From Paucimonas lemoignei (GTDB lineage Bacteria > Pseudomonadota > Gammaproteobacteria > Burkholderiales > Burkholderiaceae_D), in NCBI RefSeq assembly GCF_004342585.1, contig NZ_SLZQ01000005.1, positions 124,001-188,000 of the forward strand: a stretch of 64,000 nt of DNA. Direction: 5' to 3'. Shown one piece after another: positions 8,761 through 19,510 of the stretch. The notes beneath the pieces are model-generated. The model ran no database searches, was not told where the DNA came from, and saw only the letters and a program-made list of their open reading frames with translations. Numbering within the stretch: position 1 is the first letter of the stretch; every line of letters begins with the position of its first letter. A program made the position numbers and the translations under genes.

Positions 8761-9879
8761 TTACAGCAAGACCAGATTATCCCGGTGAATCAGCTCAGGC
8801 TCCTCGACATAGCCAAGAATCGCGGCAATCTCGCCTGAAGCATGGCCGATGATCCGGCGCGCTTCGGAACTGGCGTAATTGGAAATGCCACGTGCCACCG
8901 GATTCCCGTCCTGATCGGTGCAGGTAATCACGTCGCCACGCCCGAACTTTCCGGAGACTTTCGTCACGCCGATCGGCAATAGCGACTTGCCTTCAGCCGT
9001 CAGCTTTTGCACCGCCCCGGCATCGAGCATGACCTTGCCTGCGGTATGAAGGTGATTGCGCATCCATTGCTGGCGCGCGGTCAACTGTGCCGTCTGCGCA
9101 AGCAATTGCGTACCGATTGCTTCACCTGATGCCATGCGGGTCAGCACGTTGTCTTCACGCCCCCAGGCAATCACGGTATGCGCGCCCGAGCAGGCGGCAC
9201 GCTTGGCGGCCAGGATCTTGGTCAACATGCCGCCCCGGCCAATGCTGCTGCCGGCGCCGCCTGCCATCGCTTCCAGCGCCGGATCACCGGCCTGCGCTTC
9301 ATGCACGAATTCCGCTTCAGGATTCTTGCGCGGATCGGCGGTGTACAGGCCTTTCTGATCGGTCAGGATGATCAGTGCGTCAGCCTCGATCAGATTGGCG
9401 ACCAAGGCACCCAGCGTGTCGTTATCGCCAAACTTGATTTCGTCGGTAACGACCGTATCGTTCTCATTGATGATCGGGACAACACCCAGGTGCAGCAAGG
9501 TGAAGAGGGTCGAGCGGGCATTCAGATACCGCTCGCGGTCGGCCAAGTCGGCGTGGGTCAACAAGACTTGCGCGGTACGCAAACGATGTTCGCGAAAGCT
9601 CGATTCATAGATTTGCGCCAGCCCCATCTGACCGACCGCCGCACAAGCCTGAAGCTCGTGGACACCGGTCGGACGCTTGTCGAAACCCAGCCGCTGCATG
9701 CCTTCCGCAATGGCGCCGGAACTAACCAGCACCACTTCCTTGCCCATCTGGCGCAGGTGCGCGATCTGCGCTGCCCACTTGGCGATCGCGGCGGCATCCA
9801 ATCCTTTGCCATCATTGGTGACCAGGGACGAACCCACCTTGACGATCAACCGCTTGGCATTCTGTATGACAGAGTTCAT
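8761..9879 (-). CDS. proB: Glutamate 5-kinase
   Basis: Phosphorylates glutamate to gamma-glutamyl phosphate, the first step of proline synthesis. The 372 residues contain an amino-acid-kinase domain (about 1-260: [53 protein letters not shown]) and a C-terminal PUA domain (about 280-372), as in E. coli ProB. The conserved glycine and aspartate residues of the active site are present. proA is not adjacent. The gene lies 59 bases downstream of obgE on the same strand, the usual obgE-proB order in betaproteobacteria. Confidence 0.97.
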   Translation of the reverse strand: MNSVIQNAKRLIVKVGSSLVTNDGKGLDAAAIAKWAAQIAHLRQMGKEVVLVSSGAIAEGMQRLGFDKRPTGVHELQACAAVGQMGLAQIYESSFREHRLRTAQVLLTHADLADRERYLNARSTLFTLLHLGVVPIINENDTVVTDEIKFGDNDTLGALVANLIEADALIILTDQKGLYTADPRKNPEAEFVHEAQAGDPALEAMAGGAGSSIGRGGMLTKILAAKRAACSGAHTVIAWGREDNVLTRMASGEAIGTQLLAQTAQLTARQQWMRNHLHTAGKVMLDAGAVQKLTAEGKSLLPIGVTKVSGKFGRGDVITCTDQDGNPVARGISNYASSEARRIIGHASGEIAAILGYVEEPELIHRDNLVLL

Positions 9880-9938
9880 TTTTCTTAAGCAGAGGCATTC
9901 AAGCCGGGCTCCGCTCGGCCATGTTGCGCATGAAATGT

Positions 9939-11117
<1,179 letters not shown>

Positions 11118-11138
11118 TTATAAAGCTGTCCCGCAAGA

Positions 11139-11172
11139 AGAAAAAAGGCCCTACCCGATGGCAGAGCCTTTC
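11139..11172 (-). terminator. Rho-independent terminator of rplU-rpmA
   Basis: Read on the minus strand, AAAGGCTCTGCC pairs with GGTAGGGCCTTT (two G-T pairs) across a 4-base loop, followed by a T-run (plus-strand A-run at 11139-11146). It lies about 40 bases after the rpmA stop and before obgE, so ribosomal protein transcription is at least partly separated from obgE. Confidence 0.82.
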
Positions 11173-11213
11173 ACTGCAAGGCTTGCGCCTCGTGTATGGA
11201 TTGTCGCGCGGCC

Positions 11214-11471
11214 TTAGGCCGGCACTACAGTTACCATGTGACGCTTGAGCGCGCCCTTGGTAACAAATTGTACCTTGCCGTCGATCAGCGCGAACAAGGT
11301 GTGATCCTTGCCCATGCCGACGTTTTCACCAGCGTGCAGCTTGGTGCCGCGTTGACGAACGATGATGCCACCAGCATTGATGACTTGACCACCGTAGACC
11401 TTGACGCCCAGTCGTTTCGACTCGGAATCGCGGCCGTTGCGCGTAGTGCCGCCGCCTTTTTTGTGTGCCAT
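11214..11471 (-). CDS. rpmA: 50S ribosomal protein L27
   Basis: Ribosomal large-subunit protein whose N-terminal tail reaches the peptidyl transferase centre. The 85 residues carry the conserved [20 protein letters not shown] start and the [22 protein letters not shown] core. There is no cleavable N-terminal extension of the Firmicutes type. It follows rplU by 38 bases with an AGGAG ribosome site. Confidence 0.98.
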   Translation of the reverse strand: MAHKKGGGTTRNGRDSESKRLGVKVYGGQVINAGGIIVRQRGTKLHAGENVGMGKDHTLFALIDGKVQFVTKGALKRHMVTVVPA

Positions 11472-11509
11472 TTCAGACTCCTAGGTATTTCGTGATTAGC
11501 TCGCCCGGC

Positions 11510-11821
11510 TTAGCCGTTGATCGAGACGATTTGCAATTCGGTGTAATTTTGGCGATGGCCTTGACGCTTCTGGTAATGCTTACGACGACGCATCTTGAAA
11601 ATCTTGACCTTATCGTGGCGACCGTGCGCCAATACCTTAGCCTGGACCGTGGCACCTTGAACCAGCGGCGCACCAAATTTAATGGTGTCACCAGCACCCA
11701 CTGCGAGTACTTGATCCAAAGTGATGTCGGCGCCAATGTCTGCAGGTATCTGTTCTACTTTGAGTTTTTCGCCAGCAGCAACTTTATATTGTTTGCCGCC
11801 GGTTTTTATGACCGCGTACAT
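11510..11821 (-). CDS. rplU: 50S ribosomal protein L21
   Basis: Ribosomal large-subunit protein that binds 23S rRNA. The 103 residues start [15 protein letters not shown] and include [19 protein letters not shown], the conserved L21 signature. I chose the ATG at 11821 because a GAGG ribosome site lies 8 bases upstream; the open frame continues five residues further but those are not part of L21. First gene of the rplU-rpmA unit, behind a near-consensus promoter. Confidence 0.97.
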   Translation of the reverse strand: MYAVIKTGGKQYKVAAGEKLKVEQIPADIGADITLDQVLAVGAGDTIKFGAPLVQGATVQAKVLAHGRHDKVKIFKMRRRKHYQKRQGHRQNYTELQIVSING

Positions 11822-11899
11822 GGTGAACCTCATCAATTGGTTAAAAAATCTTTTTCTTTCACCCCTGGCAATTCAGGCCAAGAATTAGGAAAACCCCTG

Positions 11900-11928
11900 A
11901 TTATACATGCACTTAGATTCGCCGTCAA
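11900..11928 (-). promoter_or_regulatory. Near-consensus sigma-70 promoter for rplU-rpmA
   Basis: On the minus strand TTGACG (11928-11923) and TATAAT (11905-11900) are separated by exactly 17 bases. The predicted start is near 11893, giving a leader of about 70 bases. This is the best promoter match I see in the window, fitting a ribosomal protein operon. Confidence 0.82.
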
Positions 11929-12018
11929 AAGCAATGAATCGGCAAAAATTCCCGGCTTCTTTTGCCCCTCGAAACCATGACCTATTCCACCTAATCGGAT
12001 TGCCATCATTTCTCATCG

Positions 12019-12024
12019 TATAAT
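12019..12024 (+). promoter_or_regulatory. Candidate -10 element for ispB
   Basis: A perfect TATAAT lies 33 bases before the ispB start. No good -35 at 16-18 bases is seen (TTGCCA is 13 bases upstream, too close). Confidence 0.4.
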
Positions 12025-12057
12025 TCGACAAATATTCATGATTCTGCAGGTTTTCTC

Positions 12058-13041
12058 TTGTCTCCTACGCCAATAACTCAAGCAAGCATCGTTGAGCCGA
12101 TTTCTTCCGACATGGAAGCGGTCAACCACCTGATCCGCCAGCAACTGAATTCCGATGTGCCGCTGGTTAGCCAGATCTCCGAATACATCATCAGCGCCGG
12201 CGGCAAGCGCATCCGGCCCATGCTGGTATTGCTGGCAGCGAATGCTCACGCCTATCAAGGCACAGCCCATCACACCTTGGCCGGCCTGATCGAATTCATC
12301 CATACCGCCACCCTGCTGCATGACGACGTGGTGGATGAGTCTTCGATGCGACGCGGACGTCAGACGGCGAACGCCCTGTTCGGCAATGCCGCATCGGTGC
12401 TGGTCGGCGACTTCATCTATACGCGCGCATTCCAGATGATCGTCTCGGTCGGCGATATGCGTATCATGCAAATCCTCGCCGATGCCACCAACGTCATTGC
12501 CGAGGGAGAGGTCCTGCAGCTGCTGAATATGCATGACCCGGACGTCAGCGAAGAGCGCTATCTGCAGGTGATTCGCTCCAAGACCGCCAAGCTGTTCGAA
12601 GCGGCATGCCAGATCGGCGCGCTTATTGCCGGCGCATCGGATACCGACGTTGAAAAAGCCGCTGAATACGGTCGCTCGCTGGGCACGGCCTTCCAACTGA
12701 TCGATGACGTGCTGGATTATTCGGGCAACGCCGAAGAAATCGGCAAGAATGTCGGCGACGATCTCCGTGAAGGCAAGCCCACGCTTCCGCTGATTTATCT
12801 GCTGCAGAATGGAACGCCCGACCAGCGAGAATTGGTGCGCACCTGCATTGAGCAAGGTGACGAGTCCCGTTTTTCCACCATTCTCGACGCCATTACGACT
12901 TCGGGCGCGCTCGACTACACCAAGCGCGCCGCCGAACAAGCTGCTCGCGAAGCCGCCGATGCAATCAAGGGCTGGAATGATAGCCAAGCGAAAGAATCTC
13001 TGCTAAACTTATGCGCTTTCGCGGTTGGCCGTAATCATTGA
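12058..13041 (+). CDS. ispB: Polyprenyl diphosphate synthase (octaprenyl-type)
   Basis: Trans-prenyltransferase that adds isopentenyl diphosphate units to make the long chain of the ubiquinone tail. The 327 residues contain both aspartate-rich motifs, LLHDDVVDESSMRRG (D89, D90, D93) and LIDDVLDY (D215, D216, D219), with GGKRIRP at the substrate site. The ORF opens with TTG at 12058; an ATG at residue 19 is possible, but the longer form better fits the family. Chain length (probably eight units) is inferred from the beta-proteobacterial context. It diverges from rplU. Confidence 0.93.
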   Translation: MSPTPITQASIVEPISSDMEAVNHLIRQQLNSDVPLVSQISEYIISAGGKRIRPMLVLLAANAHAYQGTAHHTLAGLIEFIHTATLLHDDVVDESSMRRGRQTANALFGNAASVLVGDFIYTRAFQMIVSVGDMRIMQILADATNVIAEGEVLQLLNMHDPDVSEERYLQVIRSKTAKLFEAACQIGALIAGASDTDVEKAAEYGRSLGTAFQLIDDVLDYSGNAEEIGKNVGDDLREGKPTLPLIYLLQNGTPDQRELVRTCIEQGDESRFSTILDAITTSGALDYTKRAAEQAAREAADAIKGWNDSQAKESLLNLCAFAVGRNH

Positions 13042-13082
13042 GCAACGGATCCGTCAAGGATAGCTCGGAACGCCACTGCAAT

Positions 13083-13159
13083 CGGGGTGTAGCTTAGCCT
13101 GGTAGAGCGCTACGTTCGGGACGTAGAGGCCGGAGGTTCGAATCCTCTCACCCCGACCA
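13083..13159 (+). tRNA. tRNA-Pro (anticodon CGG)
   Basis: A 77-base cloverleaf. Acceptor strands CGGGGTG and CACCCCG pair fully and a D-arm GCTT...GAGC follows. The anticodon stem CTACG/CGTAG holds the loop TTCGGGA, giving anticodon CGG (reads CCG, proline). The T-arm is GGAGG-TTCGAAT-CCTCT. Discriminator A is followed by an encoded CCA. The initial C is typical of bacterial tRNA-Pro. It stands alone with its own terminator. Confidence 0.97.
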
Positions 13160-13166
13160 GATCTCA

Positions 13167-13200
13167 GAAAATGCATCTCTTCGGAGGTGCATTTTTTTTT
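13167..13200 (+). terminator. Rho-independent terminator after tRNA-Pro
   Basis: AAAATGCATCTC pairs with GAGGTGCATTTT around TTCG, followed by a long T-run, 8 bases after the tRNA CCA end. Confidence 0.87.
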
Positions 13201-13249
13201 GCCCATGGCGTACGAAACCTCGCCAACCAGAATAATAAGTATTAAAAAT

Positions 13250-13295
13250 TTGCACTCACCCTTCTGCGCATATTGCACTCACCCTTCTGCGCATA
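13250..13295 (+). repeat. Perfect tandem duplication of a 23-bp unit upstream of pilB
   Basis: Two identical, directly abutting 23-bp copies (13250-13272 and 13273-13295). The unit begins TTGCACTCACC and ends TGCGCATA. A shorter match (TGCAC) follows at 13299. It lies in the AT-rich gap between tRNA-Pro and pilB. The rest of that gap (13200-13449) holds no gene that I can support. Confidence 0.9.
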
Positions 13296-13385
13296 TAGTG
13301 CACTTTATTTATCACAAGCAATAAAAAGTGTATCGATTCGCACACTCTCCAGTTAACAAAAAATCACAATATCTTTACAAATCAG

Positions 13386-13399
13386 ATGCCTATAGGCAT
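13386..13399. promoter_or_regulatory. 14-bp perfect palindrome 50 bp upstream of pilB
   Basis: ATGCCTATAGGCAT reads the same on both strands. Its place between the tandem repeat and the pilB start suits an operator or part of the pilB promoter region. A chance palindrome cannot be excluded. Confidence 0.35.
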
Positions 13400-13449
13400 T
13401 ATCTAACGCTACTTGGACGATTCCCTGGCAATTTCTTCACAACAACTTT

Positions 13450-15180
13450 ATGGCGGCAGTTTTCCCTAATACGGTAACCAGCACGGCAATGCCGGCCTTG
13501 GCCAGGGTATTGCTTCAAGCAGGACATCTTTCCGCGCAGCAAGTTGAAGTTTTGACCAAGCGGATACAGGCTGAAAAAATCGCTTTTATTGATGCGCTTG
13601 TGCAAAGCGGGCATATGAATCCACGGGCGCTGGCGGCGTTCTGCGCAGAGACCTATGCCTGCCCGCTGTTGGATATTTCCAGCTTCAGCATGAATACGCG
13701 CCCGGATGGATTAATCGACGCCAAGCTGATGCAAAGCCAGCGGGTCATCGCCCTGGCCAAGCGTGGCAACAAGATTTCAGTCGCGATTTCCGACCCGACC
13801 AATACGCAGGCGCTGGATCAGATCAAGTTCCAGACACAAATGTCGGTCGAGCCGGTTGTCGTCGAGCATACGGCCCTGCTGCAGCTGATAGAAAAGGTGG
13901 GCCAGAGCGCCGAGCAAAACCTGAATGAACTGATCGGCGACGATCTGGATATCGACTTCAGCGATGTCGATACTGCGGCAGCGCCTGCAGACAATGGCCC
14001 GACTGCCGATATCGACGATGCGCCTGTCGTCCGCTTCCTGCAAAAAATCCTGATCGATGCGATCAACATGGGCGCATCGGACTTGCACTTCGAGCCCTTC
14101 GAAAAGTTTTACCGCATTCGTTTCCGTATCGACGGCGTCTTGCGTGAAATGGCGCAGCCGCCGCTAGCCATCAAGGAAAAGCTGGCCTCGCGCATCAAGG
14201 TGATATCGAAACTCGATATTTCGGAAAAACGCGTGCCGCAGGATGGACGCATGAAGCTGGTGGTATCGAAGACCAAGTCGATCGACTTCCGCGTCAGCAC
14301 GTTGCCGACCCTGTTTGGCGAAAAGATCGTCATGCGTATTCTGGACGCTACCCAGGCGCAGATGGGCATCGATTCGCTCGGCTACGATCCGGACCAGAGA
14401 GAAATTCTGCTCAAGGCAATCGAACGCCCCTATGGCATGGTGCTGGTGACAGGGCCGACCGGCTCGGGCAAGACGGTGTCGCTCTACACCTGCCTGAATA
14501 TTCTCAACAAGCCGGGCATTAACATCTCGACCGCCGAAGATCCGGCTGAAATTAACTTGCCCGGCGTGAACCAGGTCAACGTCAATGACCGTGCCGGCCT
14601 TACCTTTCCGGTCGCGCTGAAAGCTTTCCTTCGCCAGGATCCGGACATCATCATGGTGGGTGAAATCCGCGATCTGGAAACGGCGGATATTGCGATCAAG
14701 GCAGCGCAAACCGGCCACATGGTGTTCTCGACCCTGCATACGAACGATGCGCCGGCCACCCTGACCCGCCTGATGAACATGGGCGTCGCGCCTTTCAATA
14801 TTGCGTCTTCCGTGATCCTGATTACGGCGCAACGCCTGGCGCGGCGCCTGTGCACCTGCAAGCAACCAACGACCATTCCGGAAGAAGCGCTGATCGAAGC
14901 CGGCTTCAAGGAAGAGGAACTGGACGGCACATGGCAGCCATATAAGGCGGTCGGATGCGAACGCTGCAGCGGCAGCGGCTATAAGGGCCGTGTCGGCATA
15001 TACCAGGTCATGCCGATTTCCGAGGAAATCGAACGCATCATTCTCGCGCATGGCACCGCTCTGGAAATAGAAGAACAATCGCGGCACGAAGGCATCCGGA
15101 CCTTGCGGGAATCCGGCCTGGTAAAAGTCAAGCAGGGTTTGACTAGCCTGGAGGAAGTCCTGGGCTGCACCAACCAATGA
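13450..15180 (+). CDS. pilB: Type IV pilus assembly ATPase PilB
   Basis: Hexameric cytoplasmic ATPase that powers pilin polymerisation. The 576 residues have an N-terminal GspE/MshE-type domain (about 1-150), then the ATPase domain with GPTGSGKT at 335-342, the Asp box (TAEDPAEINLPGVNQV), Walker B (DIIMVGEIRDLETA) and the His box (TLHTNDAPATLTRL). A tetracysteine zinc site is present (CTCKQP...CERCSGSGYKGR). All extension-ATPase features are intact, separating it from the retraction ATPase PilT. It is followed by pilC (17 bases) and pilD, the standard order. The pilin gene is not in the window. Confidence 0.96.
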   Translation: MAAVFPNTVTSTAMPALARVLLQAGHLSAQQVEVLTKRIQAEKIAFIDALVQSGHMNPRALAAFCAETYACPLLDISSFSMNTRPDGLIDAKLMQSQRVIALAKRGNKISVAISDPTNTQALDQIKFQTQMSVEPVVVEHTALLQLIEKVGQSAEQNLNELIGDDLDIDFSDVDTAAAPADNGPTADIDDAPVVRFLQKILIDAINMGASDLHFEPFEKFYRIRFRIDGVLREMAQPPLAIKEKLASRIKVISKLDISEKRVPQDGRMKLVVSKTKSIDFRVSTLPTLFGEKIVMRILDATQAQMGIDSLGYDPDQREILLKAIERPYGMVLVTGPTGSGKTVSLYTCLNILNKPGINISTAEDPAEINLPGVNQVNVNDRAGLTFPVALKAFLRQDPDIIMVGEIRDLETADIAIKAAQTGHMVFSTLHTNDAPATLTRLMNMGVAPFNIASSVILITAQRLARRLCTCKQPTTIPEEALIEAGFKEEELDGTWQPYKAVGCERCSGSGYKGRVGIYQVMPISEEIERIILAHGTALEIEEQSRHEGIRTLRESGLVKVKQGLTSLEEVLGCTNQ

Positions 15181-15197
15181 TACAGAGGGGATAAAGC

Positions 15198-16430
15198 ATG
15201 GCTACAGCCGCACGCAAAACTGCAGTCTCGGGTTCGGTGAAGGAAGCCGTCTATGTCTGGCAAGGCAAGGACCGCCAGGGGAAGATCGTCAGCGGCGAGA
15301 TGCGGGCCAATGGCGAATCGGTGGTCAATGCCACGCTGCGCCGCCAAGGGATCATGGTTACGAAGGTCAAGAAACGTTCCTTCAGTAGCGGCAAGAAAAT
15401 CACCGACAAGGACATTACGCTGTTTACCCGTCAGCTGGCGACCATGATGAAGGCTGGCGTGCCGCTTCTGCAGTCATTCGAGATCGTGGCAAAGGGCCAC
15501 GCCAACCCTTCCGTGTCCAAGCTGCTCCTGGATATCCGCGGCGACGTGGAGACCGGCACCAGCTTGAATCAGGCATTCCGCAAATATCCTCTTTATTTTG
15601 ACGCGCTGTTTTGCAATCTAGTGAGCGCCGGTGAGCAGGCAGGTATCCTGGAAGATTTGCTGGCCCGCCTGGCGACCTACAAGGAAAAAACGCTGGCGAT
15701 CAAAGCTAAGATCAAGTCGGCACTTTTCTACCCGATTTCCATCCTGGTCGTGGCGTTCGTCGTGACCTCGGTGATCATGATTTGGGTCGTGCCGGCATTT
15801 AAGGAAGTTTTTACCAGTTTTGGCGCCGACTTGCCAGCGCCCACCCTGATGGTAATGGCCATATCGGATTTCTTTGTCGCCAACTGGTATCTCATATTTG
15901 GCGGATTGTTTGCTGCGCTTTACATTTTCTTCCAATCCTGGAGACGCTCTCCCAAAGTCCAGCACTTCATGGACCGTACCCTGCTTAAAGCACCAATCTT
16001 TGGTGACGTCATTCGCAAAGCAACAATTGCGCGCTGGACCAGGACGCTCGCCACGATGTTTTCTGCGGGCGTGCCCCTGGTGGAGTCACTTGACTCTGTC
16101 GGCGGCGCCTCCGGCAACGCAGTATATGTCGATGCAACCAAAAAGATCCAGAATGAAGTCAGCACCGGTACCAGTCTCACTGCCGCAATGCAAAATGCAA
16201 ATGTATTTCCTTCCATGGTCACACAAATGGTGGCAATCGGCGAGGAATCCGGCGCACTAGACTCGATGCTGAGTAAGGTTGCAGATTTCTATGAAGCTGA
16301 AGTGGATGAAGCCGTCGCCTCGTTGTCGAGCCTGATGGAACCCTTGATTATGGCAATCCTGGGTGTATTGATTGGTGGCCTGGTGATCGCCATGTACCTT
16401 CCGATTTTCAAGCTGGGTGCCGTCGTCTGA
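15198..16430 (+). CDS. pilC: Type IV pilus inner-membrane platform protein PilC
   Basis: Polytopic inner-membrane protein at the base of the pilus that links the ATPase to the growing fibre. The 410 residues hold two GspF domains (about 75-200 and 280-400), with hydrophobic helices near 175-205, 225-250 and 380-405. Conserved TLFTRQLATMMKAGVPL and ARWTRTLATMFSAGVPL mark the repeats. Its stop overlaps the first base of the pilD ATG, indicating coupling. Family length is normal. Confidence 0.96.
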   Translation: MATAARKTAVSGSVKEAVYVWQGKDRQGKIVSGEMRANGESVVNATLRRQGIMVTKVKKRSFSSGKKITDKDITLFTRQLATMMKAGVPLLQSFEIVAKGHANPSVSKLLLDIRGDVETGTSLNQAFRKYPLYFDALFCNLVSAGEQAGILEDLLARLATYKEKTLAIKAKIKSALFYPISILVVAFVVTSVIMIWVVPAFKEVFTSFGADLPAPTLMVMAISDFFVANWYLIFGGLFAALYIFFQSWRRSPKVQHFMDRTLLKAPIFGDVIRKATIARWTRTLATMFSAGVPLVESLDSVGGASGNAVYVDATKKIQNEVSTGTSLTAAMQNANVFPSMVTQMVAIGEESGALDSMLSKVADFYEAEVDEAVASLSSLMEPLIMAILGVLIGGLVIAMYLPIFKLGAVV

Positions 16431-17296
16431 TGTGGGATTATCTTTTGTTCGCGGCGCCTGGCAGCCTGGCCAGCGCCGTCGTGGCAGGTGTGCTCGGCCT
16501 CCTGATCGGCAGCTTTCTGAATGTGGTTATCCATCGGCTGCCAAAAATGATGCAGCGCGAATCGGACAACTATGTGGCGCATGAAAGCGGCAAGCCGCTT
16601 CCGCATCAGGACCGCTATGACCTCATCATGCCCCGCTCCGCGTGCCCGCACTGCGGCCATGCAATCAAAGCTTGGGAAAATATCCCGGTTATCAGCTACC
16701 TGGTATTGCGCGGCAAATGCATCGAATGCAAAGCGCCGATTTCGCCGCGTTATCCAGCCGTTGAATTACTTACTGGAGGATTGTCCTTCTATCTGATCTG
16801 GCATTTCGGTAGCGGCGCAGCGGGCTTGTCCAGCCTGCTGTTTGCCTGGCTGTTGATTGCCATGACATTTATCGATGCGGATACCCAACTGCTGCCTGAC
16901 GACCTTACTTATCCGCTGCTATGGGCAGGCTTGCTGATTAATTTGCAGGGCACGTTCGTGCCACTTGCCGATGCCGTCATCGGTGCGGCTGCCGGTTATC
17001 TTGTACTATGGTCAGTCTATTGGCTCTTCAAATTGGCAACGGGTAAAGAGGGCATGGGGTATGGTGACTTCAAGCTGCTGGCGGCGCTCGGTGCCTGGCT
17101 TGGATGGAAGATGCTGCCGGTCATTATCCTGCTGTCTTCCCTGGTAGGCGCCGTAGTCGGCATTGCCTTGATCGTACTGAGCAAGCATGGCCGCGAAAAA
17201 CCGATTCCGTTTGGCCCTTACCTGGCGGCTGCGGGCTTGATCGCCATGCTCTATGGCAGCGCCATTACTGAAGCGTATCTCGAATACCTCGTCTGA
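16430..17296 (+). CDS. pilD: Prepilin peptidase / N-methyltransferase PilD
   Basis: Bifunctional inner-membrane aspartic protease that removes the leader of type IV prepilins and related pseudopilins and methylates the new N-terminus. The 288 residues show the zinc-binding cysteines C72, C75, C97, C100 and the catalytic aspartates D149 (FIDAD) and D213 (GYGDFK). Seven to eight membrane helices follow. Full-length and intact. Next gene coaE begins 5 bases after the stop, as usual in Proteobacteria. Confidence 0.96.
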   Translation: MWDYLLFAAPGSLASAVVAGVLGLLIGSFLNVVIHRLPKMMQRESDNYVAHESGKPLPHQDRYDLIMPRSACPHCGHAIKAWENIPVISYLVLRGKCIECKAPISPRYPAVELLTGGLSFYLIWHFGSGAAGLSSLLFAWLLIAMTFIDADTQLLPDDLTYPLLWAGLLINLQGTFVPLADAVIGAAAGYLVLWSVYWLFKLATGKEGMGYGDFKLLAALGAWLGWKMLPVIILLSSLVGAVVGIALIVLSKHGREKPIPFGPYLAAAGLIAMLYGSAITEAYLEYLV

Positions 17297-17301
17297 TTAC
17301 C

Positions 17302-17919
17302 ATGGCTACCGCAGCGTTTACAGTCGGCTTAACCGGGGGGATTGGCTCTGGAAAGACCACGGTGGCCAACATGTTTGCCGCACGCGGCGCAGCCGTCATC
17401 GATACCGACCAGATTGCGCATCAGTTGACCAAGCCGGGAGGCATTGCCATCCCCGCCATCGCTGCGCAATTCGGGCAAGACTATATTGCATCCACTGGCG
17501 CGCTCGACCGTGCTCGCATGCGTGAGACAGTATTCGCCGATCCGGCGGCAAAGCAGCGCCTTGAGGCCATCCTTCACCCATTGATCCGGAGTGAATGCGA
17601 GCGCGAAGCATTGGCAGCGCAAGGCCCTTACACCATGCTGGTGGTTCCGCTCCTGGTCGAATCCGGTGATTGGAAAAAGCGCGTTGCGCGGGTGCTGGTC
17701 GTGGACTGCCCGGAAGAACAGCAAATCGTCCGTGTCATGGATCGCAACGGGTTGAGCGAAGCGCAAGTGCGCGCCATCATGGCAAACCAGGCGACACGGC
17801 AGCAGCGCTTGGCTGCGGCCGACGATGTGATCCTCAATGACGGCGACGCGGCTGCTCTTGAACCGCAGGTTGAACGCTTGCACACCTTGTATTCTGCTCT
17901 GGCGCAGGCGATATCTTAA
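17302..17919 (+). CDS. coaE: Dephospho-CoA kinase
   Basis: Last enzyme of coenzyme A synthesis; phosphorylates the 3'-OH of dephospho-CoA with ATP. The 205 residues start with [13 protein letters not shown] (P-loop 12-19) followed by [10 protein letters not shown] and the lid segment [18 protein letters not shown]. Family length is typical. It is in the pilBCD-coaE-zapD-yacG run on the plus strand. Confidence 0.97.
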   Translation: MATAAFTVGLTGGIGSGKTTVANMFAARGAAVIDTDQIAHQLTKPGGIAIPAIAAQFGQDYIASTGALDRARMRETVFADPAAKQRLEAILHPLIRSECEREALAAQGPYTMLVVPLLVESGDWKKRVARVLVVDCPEEQQIVRVMDRNGLSEAQVRAIMANQATRQQRLAAADDVILNDGDAAALEPQVERLHTLYSALAQAIS

Positions 17920-18005
17920 AAAATTGCTGCAGCATTTGTAATTTTGCGCCGCTTCGTTCAGAATCTCAATCTATTGGGCCTGCACAATTTTGAGAGGACG
18001 CTACC

Positions 18006-18761
18006 TTGATCGTTTACGAATACCCTTTCAACGAGCGTATTCGCACCTTGTTGCGGCTGGAAGACCTGTACGAGAAATTTAATTTCTTCTACCACCAGAC
18101 TCATCCTCTGCAACATCACGCCGCACTCGCCACGATTTTCGAGATGCTCGAGGTGGCTGGCCGCGCCGATCTGAAATCCGATTTGCTGCAGGAGCTCGAA
18201 AGGCAGAAGCAGACGCTGCTCAGCTTCAAATCCAATCCCAATGTACAGGCCGACATGCTCGACGCCATCCTGAGCGAAGTCGACCGCACCAGCAGTGCGC
18301 TCATGGCATCCCAGGGCAAGACCGGACAGAACGTGCGCGAGAATGAATGGCTGATGAGCATTCGCGGCCGCACGATTATCCCGGGCGGCGCCTGCGAATT
18401 CGATCTGCCATCCTACTATGCATGGCAACATCGCCCGGCGGAAGCGCGCAGCGCAGACATCGCCACCTGGTTTGCGCCACTGGCACCGTTATTCGAAGCG
18501 ATTTCGCTGGTGCTGCGCCTGCTGCGTGAGTCGGGACGCCCGGCAAAAATGATCGCGCAATCCGGCAGCTATCAGCAAATGTTGCAGGGCAAGGTATATC
18601 AGATGCTGCGCCTGGCCATCGATGAAAGCATCGGAGCCATTCCGGAGATCTCCGCCAATAAATACATGCTCTGGATTCGCTTCACTTCGCAAGACGGCGA
18701 CATGAAACCCAAGCCTCTCGAATCCGATGTACCATTCGATCTGACTCTCTGTAATTTCTGA
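18006..18761 (+). CDS. zapD: Cell division protein ZapD
   Basis: Cytoplasmic protein that binds the FtsZ C-terminal tail and bundles filaments at the division ring. The 251 residues begin with the conserved [20 protein letters not shown] and include [23 protein letters not shown]. Start is a TTG at 18006 with a GAGAGGA ribosome site; no earlier start fits the family. Its gene order, between coaE and yacG, is the same as in E. coli. Confidence 0.94.
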   Translation: MIVYEYPFNERIRTLLRLEDLYEKFNFFYHQTHPLQHHAALATIFEMLEVAGRADLKSDLLQELERQKQTLLSFKSNPNVQADMLDAILSEVDRTSSALMASQGKTGQNVRENEWLMSIRGRTIIPGGACEFDLPSYYAWQHRPAEARSADIATWFAPLAPLFEAISLVLRLLRESGRPAKMIAQSGSYQQMLQGKVYQMLRLAIDESIGAIPEISANKYMLWIRFTSQDGDMKPKPLESDVPFDLTLCNF

Positions 18762-18775
18762 TTTTCGGATTGCTT

Positions 18776-18952
18776 ATGGCTACGACAGTGAATTGCCCGA
18801 CCTGCGGCAAAAAAGTCGAGTGGAGCGAAAAAAACAAGTTCCGTCCATTCTGCTCGGAACGTTGCAAACAAATTGATTTGGGCGCATGGGCGGAAGAGAA
18901 GTACTCGATTCCGGCAGTGAATCCGCCCAAGGATTTCGACGACCAGGAATAA
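18776..18952 (+). CDS. yacG: DNA gyrase inhibitor YacG, zinc-finger protein
   Basis: A 58-residue protein with four zinc-binding cysteines in CPTCGKK and FCSERCK. E. coli YacG binds and inhibits DNA gyrase. I take the ATG at 18776 ([11 protein letters not shown]) rather than the TTG two codons earlier. The acidic tail (FDDQE) is typical. It ends the pilB-to-yacG run and faces the mutT gene. Confidence 0.92.
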   Translation: MATTVNCPTCGKKVEWSEKNKFRPFCSERCKQIDLGAWAEEKYSIPAVNPPKDFDDQE

Positions 18953-19080
18953 GGCGTGGCCGCTTACATGGGAGCCAGTGCAATCCTAGGCAGGACGTGC
19001 TGCCAAAAATGGACTGACCAACTCCGCTTTGCATAGGGCTTGCTGCACCAGGCTCATTGAGCAAGCATTACGGAAGAAGC

Positions 19081-19491
19081 TTAAGTCTCGTAACGCACCT
19101 TATCCAGCCACTCAAGCAAAGGAATCGTGGCCGGCAGGATCGGCTCCAGCTGCACGCTCCCCTGCCAGGCAAATGCTTGTCCTTCCAGGCTCTGCGGCTC
19201 ACCACGCCATTCGCGGCTGATGTAAAAGTGAAGCCTCACATGGGCATGCGGATACACATGCTCGACGCCACACCATGGTTCGGCAGTGAGAATTTCCACG
19301 CCAAGCTCTTCCTGAAACTCCCGCTTCAAGGCATCGATAATCGCTTCGCCAGGTTCGACTTTACCGCCCGGGAATTCCCAGTAACCGGCATAGGGTTTGC
19401 CGGGCGGCCGCTGGGCGAACAAGATATCGCCGTTAGGTTTCATCAGGATGCCGACCGCCACATCGATCGGCGCTGGAACGGATTGCGTCAT
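19081..19491 (-). CDS. mutT: MutT-type Nudix hydrolase (8-oxo-dGTP diphosphatase)
   Basis: Hydrolyses oxidised dGTP, preventing A:T to C:G transversions. The 136 residues carry the Nudix box at 43-65 (GKVEPGE...REFQEELGV) and the MutT-type VAVGILMKPNGDILFAQRPPGKPYAGYWEFPGG. I start at the ATG at 19491; the open frame runs much further upstream but that part is antisense-like sequence overlapping the ATPase gene. It is 19 bases from the DUF815 gene, the last gene of an argJ-DUF815-mutT operon. Confidence 0.92.
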   Translation of the reverse strand: MTQSVPAPIDVAVGILMKPNGDILFAQRPPGKPYAGYWEFPGGKVEPGEAIIDALKREFQEELGVEILTAEPWCGVEHVYPHAHVRLHFYISREWRGEPQSLEGQAFAWQGSVQLEPILPATIPLLEWLDKVRYET

Positions 19492-19510
19492 TCGGCCACT
19501 CGTATTGTTC

